Below, piece by piece: positions 25,600 to 40,071 of a stretch of 64,000 nt of DNA. The stretch is from Clusia tigrina. Taxonomy: Eukaryota > Arthropoda > Insecta > Diptera > Clusiidae. The position numbers were made by a program, and so were the translations under genes. Location of the stretch: NCBI GenBank assembly GCA_920105625.2, contig OV050033.1, positions 90,894,280 through 90,958,279 on the forward strand, in the 5' to 3' direction. How positions within the stretch are numbered: position 1 is the first letter of the stretch; every line of letters starts with the position of its first letter. The notes beneath the pieces are model-generated. The model was not told the DNA's origin, ran no database searches, and was given only the letters and a program-made list of their open reading frames with translations.

Positions 25600-26640
25600 G
25601 CTTGTAACTTTTTACTGGAGCGTCATAAAACCTGAAAATTTTGTAACAATAAAGTACTCGAGCCTCTTGTCAATTTAAGCTATCGCTCAAAGCTATGCTA
25701 CCCTTGAGTCCCAAATCAAACACTGATAAAACTTCAAATGGCCCTAACTTCTATACGGTACGTCCTACACCTATCAAAGTTTGCAACATACAAATGCTTG
25801 TAACTTTTTACTGGAGCGTCATAAAACCTTGAAATTTTGTAACAATAAAGTACTCGAGCCTCTTGTCAATTTAAGTTATCGCTCAAAGCAATGCTACCCT
25901 TGAGTCCCAAATCAGACACTGAGAAAACTTCAAATGGCCCTTACTTCTATATGGTACGTCCTACACCTATCAAAGTTTGCAACATACAAATGCTTGTAAC
26001 TTTTTACTGGAGCGTCAAAAAATCTTGAAATTTTGTAACAATAAAGTACTCGAGCCTCTTGTCAATTTAAGTTATCGCTCAAAGCTATGCTACCCTTGAG
26101 TCCCAAATCAAACACTGATAAAACTTCAAATGGCCCTAACTTCTATACGGTACGTCCTACACCTATCAAAGTTTGCAACATACAAATGCTTGTAACTTTT
26201 TACTGGAGCGTCATAAAACCTGAAAATTTTGTAACAATAAAGTACTCGACACTCTTGTCAATTTAAGCTATCGCTCAAAGCTATGCTACCCTTCAGTCAC
26301 AAATCAAACACTGATAAAACTTCAAATGGCCCTAACTTCTATACGGTACGTCCTACTCTTATCAAAGTTTGCAACAATAAAATGCTTGTAACTTTTTACT
26401 GGAGCGTCATAAAACCTTGAAATTTTGTAATAATAAAATACACGAGCCTCTTGTCAATTTAAGTTATCGCTCAAAGCTATGCTACCCTTGAGTCCCAAAT
26501 CAAACACTGATAAAACTTCAAATGGCCCTAACTTCTATACGGTACGTCCTACACCTATCAAAGTTTGCAACATACAAATGCTTGTAACTTTTTACTGGAG
26601 CGTCATAAAACCTGAAAATTTTGTAACAATAAAGTACTCG
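25600..26640 (+). repeat. 1.04-kb block matching 29885-30925 at +4,285 bp
   Basis: The rare combination GCAATGCTACCC, AAATCAGACACTG, CCCTTACTTC and GCGTCAAAAAATCTTG occurs in both places. GCAATG at 25888 aligns with 30173. The offset equals 22 monomers minus three 9-bp deletions. Private changes here are CTGAGAAAAC and, near 26430, TAATAAAATACACGAG. Confidence 0.78.
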
Positions 26641-29600
26641 AGCCTCTTGTCAATTTAAGCTATCGCTCAAAGCTATGCTTCCCTTGAGTCCCAAATCAAA
26701 CACTGATAAAACTTCAAATGGCCCTAACTTCTATACGGTACGTCCTACACCTATCAAAGTTTGCAACATACAAATGCTTGTAACTTTTTACTGGAGCGTC
26801 ATAAAACCTTGAAATTTTGTAACAATAAAGTACTCGAGCCTCTTGTCAATTTAAGCTATCGCCCAAAGCTATGCTACCCTTGAGTCCCAAATCAAACACT
26901 GATAAAACTTCAACATGCCCTAACTTCTATACGGTACGTCCTACACCTATCAAAGTTTGCAACATACAAATGCTTGTAACTTTTTACTGGAGCGTCATAA
27001 AATCTTGAAATTTTGTAACAATAAAGTACTCGACACTCTTGTCAATTTAAGCTATCGCTCAAAGCCTTGAGTCCCAAATCAAACACTGGTAAAACTTCAA
27101 ATGGCCCTAACTTCTATACGGTACGTCCTACACCTATCAAAGTTTGCAACATACAAATGCTTGTAAATTTTTACTGGAGCGTCATAAAACCTTGAAATTT
27201 TGTAGCAATAAAGTACTCGAGCCTCTTGTCAATTTAAGCTATCGCTCAAAGCTATGCTACCCTTGAGTCCCAAATCAAACACTGATAAAACTTCAAATGG
27301 CCCTAACTTCTATACGGTACGTCCTACACCTATCAAAGTTTGCAACATACAAATGCTTGTAACTTTTTACTGGAGCGTCATGAAATCTTGAAATTTTGTA
27401 ACAATAAAGTACTCGACACTCTTGTCAATTTAAGCTATCGCTCAAAGCTATGCTACCCTTGAGTCACAAATCAAACACTGATAAAACTTCAAATGGCCCT
27501 AACTTCTATACGGTACGTCCTACTCTTATCAAAGTTTGCAACAATAAAATGCTTGTAACTTTTTACTGGAGCGTCATAAAACCTTGAAATTTTGTAACAA
27601 TAAAGTACTCGAGCCTCTTGTCAATTTAAGTTATCGCTCAAACCTATGTTACCCTTGAGTCCCAAATTAAACACTGACAAAACTTCAAATGGCCCTAACT
27701 TCTATACGGTACGTCCTACACCTATCAAAGTTTGCAACATACAAATGCTTGTAACTTTTTACTGGAGCGTCATAAAACCTTGAAATTTTGTAACAATAAA
27801 GTACTCGAGCCTCTTGTCAATTTAAGCTATCGCCCAAAGCTATGCTACCCTTGAGTCCCAAATCAAACACTGATAAAACTTCAAATTGCCCTAACTTCTG
27901 TACGGTACGTCCTACACCTATCAAAGTTTGCAACATACAAATGCTTGTAACTTTTTACTGGAGCGTCATAAAATCTTGAAATTTTGTAACAATAAAGTAC
28001 TCGACACTCTTGTCAATTTAAGCTATCGCTCAAAGCTATGCTACCCTTGAGTCACAAATCAAATACTGATAAAACTTCAAATGGCCCTAACTTCTATACG
28101 GTACGTCCTACTCCTATCAAAGTTTGCAACAATAAAATGCTGGTAACTTTTTACTGGAGCGTCATAAAACCTTGAAATTTTGTAACAATAAAGTACTCGA
28201 GCCTCTTGTCAATTTAAGTTATCGCTCAAAGCTATGCTACCCTTGAGTCCCAAATTAAACACTGACAAAACTTCAAATGGCCCTAACTTCTATACGGTAC
28301 GTCCTACACCTATCAAAGTCTGCAATATAAAAATGCTTGTAACTTTTTACTGGAGCGTCATAAAACCTGAAAATTTTGTAACAATAAAGTACTCGAGCCT
28401 CTTGTCAATTTAAGCTATCGCTCAAAGCCTTGAGTCCCAAATCAAACACTGATAAAACTTCAAATGGCCCTAACTTCTATACGGTACGTCCTACACCTAT
28501 CAAAGTTTGCAACATACAAATGCTTGTAACTTTTTACTGGAGCGACATAAAATCTTGAAATTTTGTAACAATAAAGTACTCGACACTCTTGTCAATTTAA
28601 GCTATCGCTCAAAGCTATGCTACCCTTGAGTCACAAATCAAACACTGATAAAACTTCAAATGGCCCTAACTTCTATACGGTACGTCCTACTCTTATCAAA
28701 GTTTGCAACAATAAAATGCTTGTAACTTTTTACTGGAGCGTCATAAAACCTTGAAATTTTGGAACAATAAAGTACTCGAGCCTCTTGTCAATTTAAGTTA
28801 TCGCTCAAACCTATGCTACCCTTGAGTCCCAAATTAAACACTGACAAAACTTCAAATGGCCCTAACTTCTATACGGTACGTCCTACACCTATCAAAGTTT
28901 GCAACATACAAATGCTTGTAACTTTTTACTGGAGCGTCATAAAACCTTGAAATTTTGTAACAATAAAGTACTCGAGCCTCTTGTCAATTTAAGCTATCGC
29001 TCAAAGCTATGCTACCCTTGAGTCACAAATCAAATACTGATAAAACTTCAAATGGCCCTAACTTCTATACGGTACGTCCTACTCCTATCAAAGTTTGCAA
29101 CAATAAAATGCTGGTAACTTTTTACTGGAGCGTCATAAAACCTTGAAATTTTGTAACAATAAAGTACTCGAGCCTCTTGTCAATTTAAGTTATCGCTCAA
29201 AGCGATGCTACCCTTGAGTCCCAAATTAAACACTGACAAAACTTCAAATAGCCCTAACTTCTATACGGTACATCCTACACCTATCAAAGTCTGCAACATA
29301 CAAATGCTTGTAACTTTTTACTGGAGCGTCATAAAACCTGAAAATTTTGTAACAATAAAGTACTCGAGCCTCTTGTCAATTTAAGCTATCGCTCAAAGCC
29401 TTGAGTCCCAAATCAAACACTGATAAAACTTCAAATGGCCCTAACTTCTATACGGTACGTCCCACACCTATCAAAGTTTGCAACATACAAATGCTTGTAA
29501 ATTTTTACTGGAGCGTCATAAAACCTTGAAATTTTGTAGCAATAAAGTACTCGAGCCTCTTGTCAATTTAAGCTATCGCTCAAAGCTATGCTACCCTTGA

Positions 29601-29884
29601 GTCCCAAATCAAACACTGATAAAACTTCAAATGGCCCTAACTTCTATACGGTACGTCCTACTCTTATCAAAGTTTGCAACAATAAAATGCTTGTAACTTT
29701 TTACGGGAGCGTCATAAAACCTTGAAATTTTGTAACAATAAAGTACTCGAGCCTCTGGTCAATTTAAGTTATCGCTCAAACCTATGCTACCCTTGAGTCC
29801 CAAATTAAACACTGACAAAACTTCAAATGGCCCTAACTTCTATACGGTACGTCCTACACCTATCAAAGTTTGCAACATACAAAT

Positions 29885-30925
29885 GCTTGTAACTTTTTAC
29901 TGGAGCGTCATAAAACCTGAAAATTTTGTAACAATAAAGTACTCGAGCCTCTTGTCAATTTAAGCTATCGCTCAAAGCTATGCTACCCTTGAGTCCCAAA
30001 TCAAACACTGATAAAACTTCAAATGGCCCTAACTTCTATACGGTACGTCCTACACCTATCAAAGTTTGCAACATACAAATGCTTGTAGCTTTTTACTGGA
30101 GCGTCATAAAACCTTGAAATTTTGTAACAATAAAGTACTCGAGCCTCTTGTCAATTTAAGTTATCGCTCAAAGCAATGCTACCCTTGAGTCCCAAATCAG
30201 ACACTGATAAAACTTCAAATGGCCCTTACTTCTATATGGTACGTCCTACACCTATCAAAGTTTGCAACATACAAATGCTTGTAACTTTTTACTGGAGCGT
30301 CAAAAAATCTTGAAATTTTGTAACAATAAAGTACTCGAGCCTCTTGTCAATTTAAGTTATCGCTCAAAGCTATGCTACCCTTGAGTCCCAAATCAAACAC
30401 TGATAAAACTTCAAATGGCCCTAACTTCTATACGGTACGTCCTACACCTATCAAAGTTTGCAACATACAAATGCTTGTAACTTTTTACTGGAGCGTCATA
30501 AAACCTGAAAATTTTGTAACAATAAAGTACTCGACACTCTTGTCAATTTAAGCTATCGTTCAAAGCTATGCTACCCTTGAGTCACAAATCAAACACTGAT
30601 AAAACTTCAAATGGCCCTAACTTCTATACGGTACGTCCTACTCTTATCAAAGTTTGCAACAATAAAATGCTTGTAACTTTTTACTGGAGCGTCATAAAAC
30701 CTTGAAATTTTGTAACAATAAAGTACTCGAGCCTCTTGTCAATTTAAGTTATCGCTCAAAGCTATGCTACCCTTGAGTCTCAAATCAAACACTGATAAAA
30801 CTTCAAATGGCCCTAACTTCTATACGGTACGTCCTACACCTATCAAAGTTTGCAACATACAAATGCTTGTAACTTTTTACTGGAGCGTCATAAAACCTGA
30901 AAATTTTGTAACAATAAAGTACTCG
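29885..30925 (+). repeat. 1.04-kb block, second copy (offset 4,285 bp)
   Basis: This is the partner of 25600-26640. It carries CTATCGTTCAAAG at 30554, which is also found at 36771. That marks the overlap with the next block (30405-31284). Confidence 0.75.
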
Positions 30926-31284
30926 AGCCTCTTGTCAATTTAAGCTATCGCTCAAAGCCTTGAGTCCCAAATCAAACACTGATAAAACTTCAAATGACCA
31001 TAACTTCTGTACGGTACGTCCTAAGCCTATCAAAGTGTGCAACATACAAATGCTTGTAACTTTTTACTGGAGCGTCATAAGGCCTTGAAATTTTGTAACA
31101 ATAAAGTACTCGAGCCTCTTGTCAATTTAAGCTATCGCTCAAAGCTATGCTACCCTTGAGTCCCAAATCAAACACTGATAAAACTTCAAATGGCCCAAAC
31201 TTCTATACGGTACGTCCTACACCTATCAAAGTTTGCAACATACAAATGCTTGTAACTTTTTACTGGAGCGTCATAAAACCTTGA
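30405..31284 (+). repeat. 0.88-kb block matching 36622-37501 at +6,217 bp
   Basis: CGTTC at 30557 aligns with 36774 and CCAAAC at 31195 with 37412, both 6,217 bp apart. The match ends where ATATTGTAACAATAAAG faces AAATTTTGTAGCAATAAAG. This links domain 3 with domain 4. Confidence 0.75.
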
Positions 31285-32060
31285 AATATTGTAACAATAA
31301 AGTACTCGAGCCTCGTGTCAATTTAAGCTATCGCTCAAAGCTATGCTACCCTTGAGTCACAAATCAAACACTGATAAAACTTCAAATGGCCCTAAATTCT
31401 ATACGGTACGTCCTACACCTATCAAAGTTTGCAACATACAAATGCTTGTAACTTTTTACTGGAGCGTCATAAAACCTTGAAATTTTGTAACAATAAAGTA
31501 CTCGAGCCTCTTGTCAATTTAAGCTATCGCCCAAAGCTATGCTACCCTTGAGTCCCAAATCAAACACTGATAAAACTTCAAATGGCCCTAACTTCTATAC
31601 GGTACGTCCTACACCTATCAAAGTTTGCAACATACAAATGCTTGTAACTTTTTACTGGAGCGTCATAAAATCTTGAAATTTTGTAACAATAAAGTACTCG
31701 ACACTCTTGTCAATTTAAGCTATCGCTCAAAGCTATGCTACCCTTGAGTCACAAATCAAACACTGATAAAACTTCAAATGGCCCTAACTTCTATACGGTA
31801 CGTCCTACTCTTATCAAAGTTTGCAACATACAAATGCTTGTAACTTTTTACTGGAGCGTCATAAAATCTTAAAATTTTGTAACAATAAAGTACTCGAGCC
31901 TCTTGTCAATTTAAGCTATCGCTCAAAGCTATGCTACCCTTGAGTCCCAAATCAAACACTGATAAAACTTCAAATGGCCCTAACTTCTATACGGTGCATC
32001 CTACACCTATCAAAGTTTGCAACATACAAATGCTTGTAACTTTTTACTGGAGCATCATAA

Positions 32061-32844
32061 GGCCTTGAAATTTTGTAACAATAAAGTACTCGAGCCTCTT
32101 TTCAATTTAAGCTATCGCTCAAAGCTATGCTACCCTTGAGTCCCAAAGCAAACACTGATAAAACTTCAAATGGCCCTAACTTCAATACGGTACATCCTAT
32201 ACCTATCAAACTTTGCAACAATAAAATACTTGTAACTTTTTACTGGAGCGTCATAAAACCTTGAAATTTTGTAACAATAAAGTACTCGAGCCTCTTGTCA
32301 ATTTAAGTTATCGCTCAAAGCTATGCTACCCTTGAGTCCCAAGTCAAACACTGATAAAACTTCAAATGGCAATAACTTCTATACGGTACGTCCTACACTT
32401 ATCAAAGTTTGCAACATACAAATGCTTGTAACTTTTTACTGGAGCATCATAAGGCCTTGAAATTTTGTAACAATAAAGTACTCGAGCCTCTTTTCAATTT
32501 AAGCTATCGCTCAAAGCTATGCTACCCTTGAGTCCCAAAGCAAACACTGATAAAACTTCAAATGGCCCTAACTTCAATACGGTACATCCTATACCTATCA
32601 AACTTTGCAACAATAAAATACTTGTAACTTTTTACTGGAGCGTCATAAAACCTTGAAATTTTGTAACAATAAAGTACTCGAGCCTCTTGTCAATTTAAGT
32701 TATCGCTCAAAGCTATGCTACCCTTGAGTCCCAAGTCAAACACTGATAAAACTTCAAATGGCAATAACTTCTATACGGTACGTCCTACACTTATCAAAGT
32801 TTGCAACATACAAATGCTTGTAACTTTTTACTGGAGCGTCATAA
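32061..32844 (+). repeat. Tandem pair of an apparently identical 392-bp dimer
   Basis: The dimer 32061-32452 is followed at once by 32453-32844. Both begin GGCCTTGAAATTTTG and contain CTCTTTTCAATTT, TTCAATACGGTACATCC, AACAATAAAATACTTG, CCCAAGTCAAAC and ATGGCAATAACTTC. I found no difference between them. ATGGCAATAACTTC and AAAATACTTG were not seen elsewhere in this context, so this is a very recent, purely local duplication. Confidence 0.88.
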
Positions 32845-33019
32845 AACCTGAAAACTTTGTAACAATAAAGTACTCGAGCCTCTTGTCAATTTAAGCTATC
32901 GCTCAAAGCTTTGAGTCCCAAATCAAACACTGATAAAACTTCAAATGACCATAACTTCTGTACGGTACGTCCTAAGCCTATCAAAGTTTGCAACATACAA
33001 ATGCTTGTAACTTTTTACT

Positions 33020-35805
33020 GGAGCGTCATAAGGCCTTGAAATTTTGTAACAATAAAGTACTCGAGCCTCTTGTCAATTTAAGCTATCGCTCAAAGCTATG
33101 CTACCCTTGAGTCCCAAATCAAACACTGATAAAACTTCAAATGGCCCAAACTTCTATACGGTACGTCCTACACCTATCAAAGTTTGCAACATACAAATGC
33201 TTGTAACTTTTTACTGGAGCGTCATAAAACCTTGAAATTTTGTAGCAATAAAGTACTCGAGCCTCTTGTCAGTTTAAGTTATCGCTCAAAGCTATGCTAC
33301 CCTTGAGTCACAAATCAAACACTGATAAAACTTCAAATGGCCCTAAATTCTATACGGTACGTCCTACACCTATCAAAGTTTGCAACATACAAATGCTTGT
33401 AACTTTTTACTGGAGCGTCATAAAATCTTCAAATTTTGTAACAATAAAGTACTCGAGCCTCTTGTCAATTTAAGCTATCGCTCAAAGCTATGCTTCCCTT
33501 GAGTCCCAAATCAAACACTGATAAAACTTCAAATGGCCCTAACTTCTATACGGTACGTCCTACACCTATCAAAGTTTGCAACATACAAATGCTTGTAACT
33601 TTTTACTGGAGCGTCATAAAACCTTGAAATTTTGTAACAATAAAGTACTCGAGCCTCTTGTCAATTTAAGCTATCGCCCAAAGCTATGCTACCCTTGAGT
33701 CCCAAATCAAACACTGATAAAACTTCAAATTGCCCTAACTTCTATACGGTACGTCCTACACCTATCAAAGTTTGCAACATACAAATGCTTGTAACTTTTT
33801 ACTGGAGCGTCATAAAATCTTGAAATTTTGTAACAATAAAGTACTCGACACTCTTGTCAATTTAAGCTATCGCTCAAAGCTATGCTACCCTTGAGTCACA
33901 AATCAAACACTGATAAAACTTCAAATGGCCCTAACTTCTATACGGTACGTCCTACTCTTATCAAAGTTTGCAACATACAAATGCTTGTAACTTTTTACTG
34001 GAGCGTCATAAAATCTTAAAATTTTGTAACAATAAAGTACTCGAGCCTCTTGTCAATTTAAGCTATCGCTCAAAGCTATGCTACCCTTGAGTCCCAAATC
34101 AAACACTGATAAAACTTCAAATGGCCCTAACTTCTATACGGTGCATCCTACACCTATCAAAGTTTGCAACATACAAATGCTTGTAACTTTTTACTGGAGC
34201 GTCATAAAACCTTGAAATTTTGTAACAAGTAAGTACTCGAGCCTCTTGTCAATTTAAGCTATCGCTCAAAGCCTTTAGTCCCAAATCAAACACTGATAAA
34301 ACTTCAAATGACCATAACTTCTGTACGGTACGTCCTAAGCCTATCAAAGTTTGCAACATACAAATGCTTGTAACTTTTTACTGGAGCATCATAAGGCCTT
34401 GAAGTTTTGTAACAATAAAGTACTCGAGCCTCTTTTCAATTTAAGCCATCGCTCAAAGCTATGCTACCCTTGAGTTCCAAAGCAAACACTGATAAAACTT
34501 CAAATGGCCCTAACTTCAATACGGTACATCCTATACCTATCAAACTTTGCAACAATAAAATGCTTGTAACTTTTTACTGGAGCGTCATAAAACCTTGAAA
34601 TTTTGTAACAATAAAGTACTCGAGCCTCTTGTCAATTTAAGTTATCGCTCAAAGCTATGCTACCCTTGAGTCCCAAGTCAAACACTGATAAAACTTCAAA
34701 TGGCCCTAACTTCTATACGGTACGTCCTACACTTATCAAAGTTTGCAACATACAAATGCTTGTAACTTTTTACTGGAGCGTCATAAAACCTGAAAACTTT
34801 GTAACAATAAAGTACTCGAGCCTCTTGTCAATTTAAGCTATCGCTCAAAGCTTTGAGTCCCAAATCAAACACTGATAAAACTTCAAATGACCATAACTTC
34901 TGTACGGTACGTCCTAAGCCTATCAAAGTTTGCAGCATACAAATGCTTGTAACTTTTTACTGGAGCGTCATAAGGCCTTGAAATTTTGTAACAATAAAGT
35001 ACTCGAGCCTCTTGTCAATTTAAGCTATCGCTCAAAGCTATGTTACCCTTGAGTCCCAAAGCAAACACTGATAAAACTTTAATTGGCCCTAACTTCTATA
35101 CGGTACGTCCTACACCTATCAAAGTTTGCAACATGCAAATGCTTGTAACTTTTTACTGGAGCGTCATAAAACCTTGAAATTTTGTAACAATAAAGTACTC
35201 GAGCCTCTTGTCAATTTAAGTTATTCCTCAAAGCTATGCTACCCTTGAGTCCCAAATCAAACACTGATAAAACTTCAAATGGCCCTAACTTCTATACGGT
35301 ACATCCTATACCTATCAAAGTTGCAACAATAAAATGCTTGTAACTTTTTACTGGAGCGTCATAAAACCTTGAAATTTTGTAGCAATAAAGTACTCGAGCC
35401 TCTTGTCAATTTAAGCTATCGCTCAAAGCTTTGAGTCCCAAATGAAACACTGATAAAACTTCAAATGACCATAACTTCTGTACGGTACGTCCTAAGCCTA
35501 TCAAAGTTTGCAACATACAAATGCTTGTAACTTTTTACTGGAGCGTCATAAGGCCTTGAAATTTTGTAACAATAAAGTACTCGAGCCTCTTGTCAATTTA
35601 AGATATCGCTCAAAGCTATGTTACCCTTGAGTCCCAAAGCAAACACTGATAAAACTTTAATTGGCCCTAACTTCTATACGGTACGTCCTACACCTATCAA
35701 AGTTTGCAACATGCAAATGCTTGTAACTTTTTACTGGAGCGTCATAAAACCTTGAAATTTTGTAGCAATAAAGTACTCGAGCCTCTTGTCAATTTAAGCT
35801 ATCGC
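33020..35805 (+). repeat. 2.8-kb block matching 37286-40071 at +4,266 bp
   Basis: CCAAAC at 33146 aligns with 37412, and AAGTAAGTACTC at 34227 with 38493. The offset equals 22 monomers minus five 9-bp deletions and one 1-bp deletion. Differences include TGCAGCATAC near 34935, AACAATAAAG against AACAAGAAAG, and AAGATATCGC against AAGTTATCGC. The right edge is where GCTATGCTTCCC here faces GCTATGCTACCC. Confidence 0.82.
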
Positions 35806-36650
35806 TCAAAGCTATGCTTCCCTTGAGTCCCAAATCAAACACTGATAAAACTTCAAATGGCCCTAACTTCTATACGGTACGTCCTACACCTATCAAAGTT
35901 TGCAACATACAAATGCTTGTAACTTTTTACTGGAGCGTCATAAAATCTTGAAATTTTGTAACAATAAAGTACTCGACACTCTTGTCAATTTAAGCTATCG
36001 CTCAAAGCTATGCTACCCTTGAGTCACAAATTAAATACTGATAAAACTTCAAATGGCCCTAACTTCTATACGGTACGTCCTACTCTTATCAAAGTTTGCA
36101 ACAATAAAATGCTGGTAACTTTTTACTGTAGCGTCATAAAACCTTGAAATTTTGTAACAATAAAGTACTCGAGCCTCTTGTCAATTTAAGTTATCGCTCA
36201 AAGCTTTGAGTCCCAAATCAAACACTGATAAAACTTCAAATGACCATAACTTCTGTACGGTACGTCCTAAGCCTATCAAAGTTTGCAACATACAAATGCT
36301 TGTAACTTTTTACTGGAGCGTCATAAGGCCTTGAAATTTTGTAAAAATAAAGTACTCGAGCCTCTTGTCAATTTAAGCTATCGCTCAAAGCTATGTTACC
36401 CTTGAGTCCCAAAGCAAACACTGATAAAACTTTAATTGGCCCTAACTTCTATACGGTACGTCCTACACCTATCAAAGTTTGCAACATGCAAATGCTTGTA
36501 ACTTTTTACTGGAGCGTCATAAAACCTTGAAATTTTGTAACAATAAAGTACTCGAGCCTCTTGTCAATTTAAGTTATTCCTCAAAGCTATGCTACCCTTG
36601 AGTCCCAAGTCAAACACTGATAAAAATTCAAATGGCCCTAACTTCTATAC
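34600..36650 (+). repeat. 2.05-kb block matching 40023-42073 at +5,423 bp
   Basis: TTATTCCTC at 35221 aligns with 40644, CGACACT at 35975 with 41398, and CCCAAGTCAAAC near 34672 with 40095. The offset is 5,423 bp. It overlaps the 4,266-bp block, so different parts of one region were copied to different places. Differences include GTAAAAATAAAG near 36345 and CTGTAGCG near 36127 in this copy. Confidence 0.8.
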
Positions 36651-37285
36651 GGTACGTCCTACACCTATCAAAGTTTGCAACATACAAATGCTTGTAACTT
36701 TTTACTGGAGCGTCATAAAACCTGAAAATTTTGTAACAATAAAGTACTCGACACTCTTGTCAATTTAAGCTATCGTTCAAAGCTATGCTACCCTTGAGTC
36801 ACAAATCAAACACTGATAAAACTTCAAATGGCCCTAACTTCTATACGGTACGTCCTACTCTTATCAAAGTTTGCAACAATAAAATGCTTGTAACTTTTTA
36901 CTGGAGCGTCATAAAACCTTGAAATTTTGTAACAATAAAGTACTCGAGCCTCTTGTCAATTTAAGTTATCGCTCAAAGCTATGCTACCCTTGAGTCCCAA
37001 ATCAAACACTGATAAAACTTCAAATGGCCCTAACTTCTATACGGTACGTCCTACACCTATCAAAGTTTGCAACATACAAATGCTTGTAACTTTTTACTGG
37101 AGCGTCATAAAACCTGAAAATTTTGTAACAATAAAGTACTCGAGCCTCTTGTCAATTTAAGCTATCGCTCAAAGCCTTGAGTCCCAAATCAAACATTGAT
37201 AAAACTTCAAATGACCATAACTTCTGTACGGTACGTCCTAAGCCTATCAAAGTGTGCAACATACAAATGCTTGTAACTTTTTACT

Positions 37286-40071
37286 GGAGCGTCATAAGGC
37301 CTTGAAATTTTGTAACAATAAAGTACTCGAGCCTCTTGTCAATTTAAGCTATCGCTCAAAGCTATGCTACCCTTGAGTCCCAAATCAAACACTGATAAAA
37401 CTTCAAATGGCCCAAACTTCTATACGGTACGTCCTACACCTATCAAAGTTTGCAACATACAAATGCTTGTAACTTTTTACTGGAGCGTCATAAAACCTAG
37501 AAATTTTGTAGCAATAAAGTACTTGAGCCTCTTGTCAGTTTAAGTTATCGCTCAAAGCTATGCTACCCTTGAGTCACAAATCAAACACTGATAAAACTTC
37601 AAATGGCCCTAAATTCTATACGGTACGTCCTACACCTATCAAAGTTTGCAACATACAAATGCTTGTAACTTTTTACTGGAGCGTCATAAAATCTTGAAAT
37701 TTTGTAACAATAAAGTACTCGAGCCTCTTGTCAATTTAAGCTATCGCTCAAAGCTATGCTTCCCTTGAGTCCCAAATCAAACACTGATAAAACTTCAAAT
37801 GGCCCTAACTTCTATACGGTACGTCCTACACCTATCAAAGTTTGCAACATACAAATGCTTGTAACTTTTTACTGGAGCGTCATAAAACCTTGAAATTTTG
37901 TAACAATAAAGTACTCGAGCCTCTTGTCAATTTAAGCTATCGCCCAAAGCTATGCTACCCTTGAGTCCCAAATCAAACACTGATAAAACTTCAAATTGCC
38001 CTAACTTCTATACGGTACGTCCTACACCTATCAAAGTTTGCAACATACAAATGCTTGTAACTTTTTACTGGAGCGTCATAAAATCTTGAAATTTTGTAAC
38101 AATAAAGTACTCGACACTCTTGTCAATTTAAGCTATCGCTCAAAGCTATGCTACCCTTGAGTCACAAATCAAACACTGATAAAACTTCAAATGGCCCTAA
38201 CTTCTATACGGTACGTCCTACTCTTATCAAAGTTTGCAACATACAAATGCTTGTAACTTTTTACTGGAGCGTCATAAAATCTTAAAATTTTGTAACAATA
38301 AAGTACTCGAGCCTCTTGTCAATTTAAGCTATCGCTCAAAGCTATGCTACCCTTGAGTCCCAAATCAAACACTGATAAAACTTCAAATGGCCCTAACTTC
38401 TATACGGTGCATCCTACACCTATCAAAGTTTGCAACATACAAATGCTTGTAACTTTTTACTGGAGCGTCATAAAACCTTGAAATTTTGTAACAAGTAAGT
38501 ACTCGAGCCTCTTGTCAATTTAAGCTATCGCTCAAAGCCTTTAGTCCCAAATCAAACACTGATAAAACTTCAAATGACCATAACTTCTGTACGGTACGTC
38601 CTAAGCCTATCAAAGTTTGCAACATACAAATGCTTGTAACTTTTTACTGGAGCATCATAAGGCCTTGAAATTTTGTAACAATAAAGTACTCGAGCCTCTT
38701 TTCAATTTAAGCTATCGCTCAAAGCTATGCTACCCTTGAGTCCCAAAGCAAACACTGATAAAACTTCAAATGGCCCTAACTTCAATACGGTACATCCTAT
38801 ACCTATCAAACTTTGCAACAATAAAATGCTTGTAACTTTTTACTGGAGCGTCATAAAACCTTGAAATTTTGTAACAATAAAGTACTCGAGCCTCTTGTCA
38901 ATTTAAGTTATCGCTCAAAGCTATGCTACCCTTGAGTCCCAAGTCAAACACTGATAAAACTTCAAATGGCCCTAACTTCTATACGGTACGTCCTACACTT
39001 ATCAAAGTTTGCAACATACAAATGCTTGTAACTTTTTACTGGAGCGTCATAAAACCTGAAAACTTTGTAACAATAAAGTACTCGAGCCTCTTGTCAATTT
39101 AAGCTATCGCTCAAAGCTTTGAGTCCCAAATCAAACACTGATAAAACTTCAAATGACCATAACTTCTGTACGGTACGTCCTAAGCCTATCAAAGTTTGCA
39201 ACATACAAATGCTTGTAACTTTTTACTGGAGCGTCATAAGGCCTTGAAATTTTGTAACAATAAAGTACTCGAGCCTCTTGTCAATTTAAGCTATCGCTCA
39301 AAGCTATGTTACCCTTGAGTCCCAAAGCAAACACTGATAAAACTTTAATTGGCCCTAACTTCTATACGGTGCGTCCTACACCTATCAAAGTTTGCAACAT
39401 GCAAATGCTTGTAACTTTTTACTGGAGCGTCATAAAACCTTGAAATTTTGTAACAAGAAAGTACTCGAGCCTCTTGTCAATTTAAGTTATTCCTCAAAGC
39501 TATGCTACCCTTGAGTCCCAAATCAAACACTGATAAAACTTCAAATGGCCCTAACTTCTATACGGTACATCCTATACCTATCAAAGTTGCAACAATAAAA
39601 TGCTTGTAACTTTTTACTGGAGCGTCATAAAACCTTGAAATTTTGTAGCAATAAAGTACTCGAGCCTCTTGTCAATTTAAGCTATCGCTCAAAGCTTTGA
39701 GTCCCAAATGAAACACTGATAAAACTTCAAATGACCATAACTTCTGTACGGTACGTCCTAAGCCTATCAAAGTTTGCAACATACAAATGCTTGTAACTTT
39801 TTACTGGAGCGTCATAAGGCCTTGAAATTTTGTAACAATAAAGTACTCGAGCCTCTTGTCAATTTAAGTTATCGCTCAAAGCTATGTTACCCTTGAGTCC
39901 CAAAGCAAACACTGATAAAACTTTAATTGGCCCTAACTTCTATACGGTACGTCCTACACCTATCAAAGTTTGCAACATGCAAATGCTTGTAACTTTTTAC
40001 TGGAGCGTCATAAAACCTTGAAATTTTGTAGCAATAAAGTACTCGAGCCTCTTGTCAATTTAAGCTATCGC
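37286..40071 (+). repeat. 2.8-kb block, second copy (offset 4,266 bp)
   Basis: This is the partner of 33020-35805. It includes the AACAAGTAAGTACTC and AAGCCTTTAGTCCC unit near 38493, also present near 34227, 45280, 48970 and 51490, which tracks the same block further downstream. Confidence 0.8.

Larger units (their letters stand above)
24840..32050 (+). repeat. Satellite domain 3: CGACACTC-rich monomers
   Basis: About 37 monomers in which the CGACACTC, GAGTCACAAATC and AACAATAAAATGC combination is frequent. Locally common variants are CAAACCTATG, AAATTAAACACTGACAAAAC, AAAGTCTGC and AATGCTGGTAAC, all rare in domain 2. Short higher-order periods near 1,167 and 971 bp connect 27380-28550 with 28547-29720: CGACACTC at 27415 and 28582, AACCTATG at 27641, 28808 and 29779. 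The copies have lost or gained single monomers relative to one another. No gene was seen. Confidence 0.75.

Noticed and set aside
34222..34236. Splice donor-like AAGTAAGT in AACAAGTAAGTACTC units and GGTAAGTCC units
   Set aside because: These are single-base variants of the common AACAATAAAGTACTC and GGTACGTCC segments, with no exon or acceptor context.
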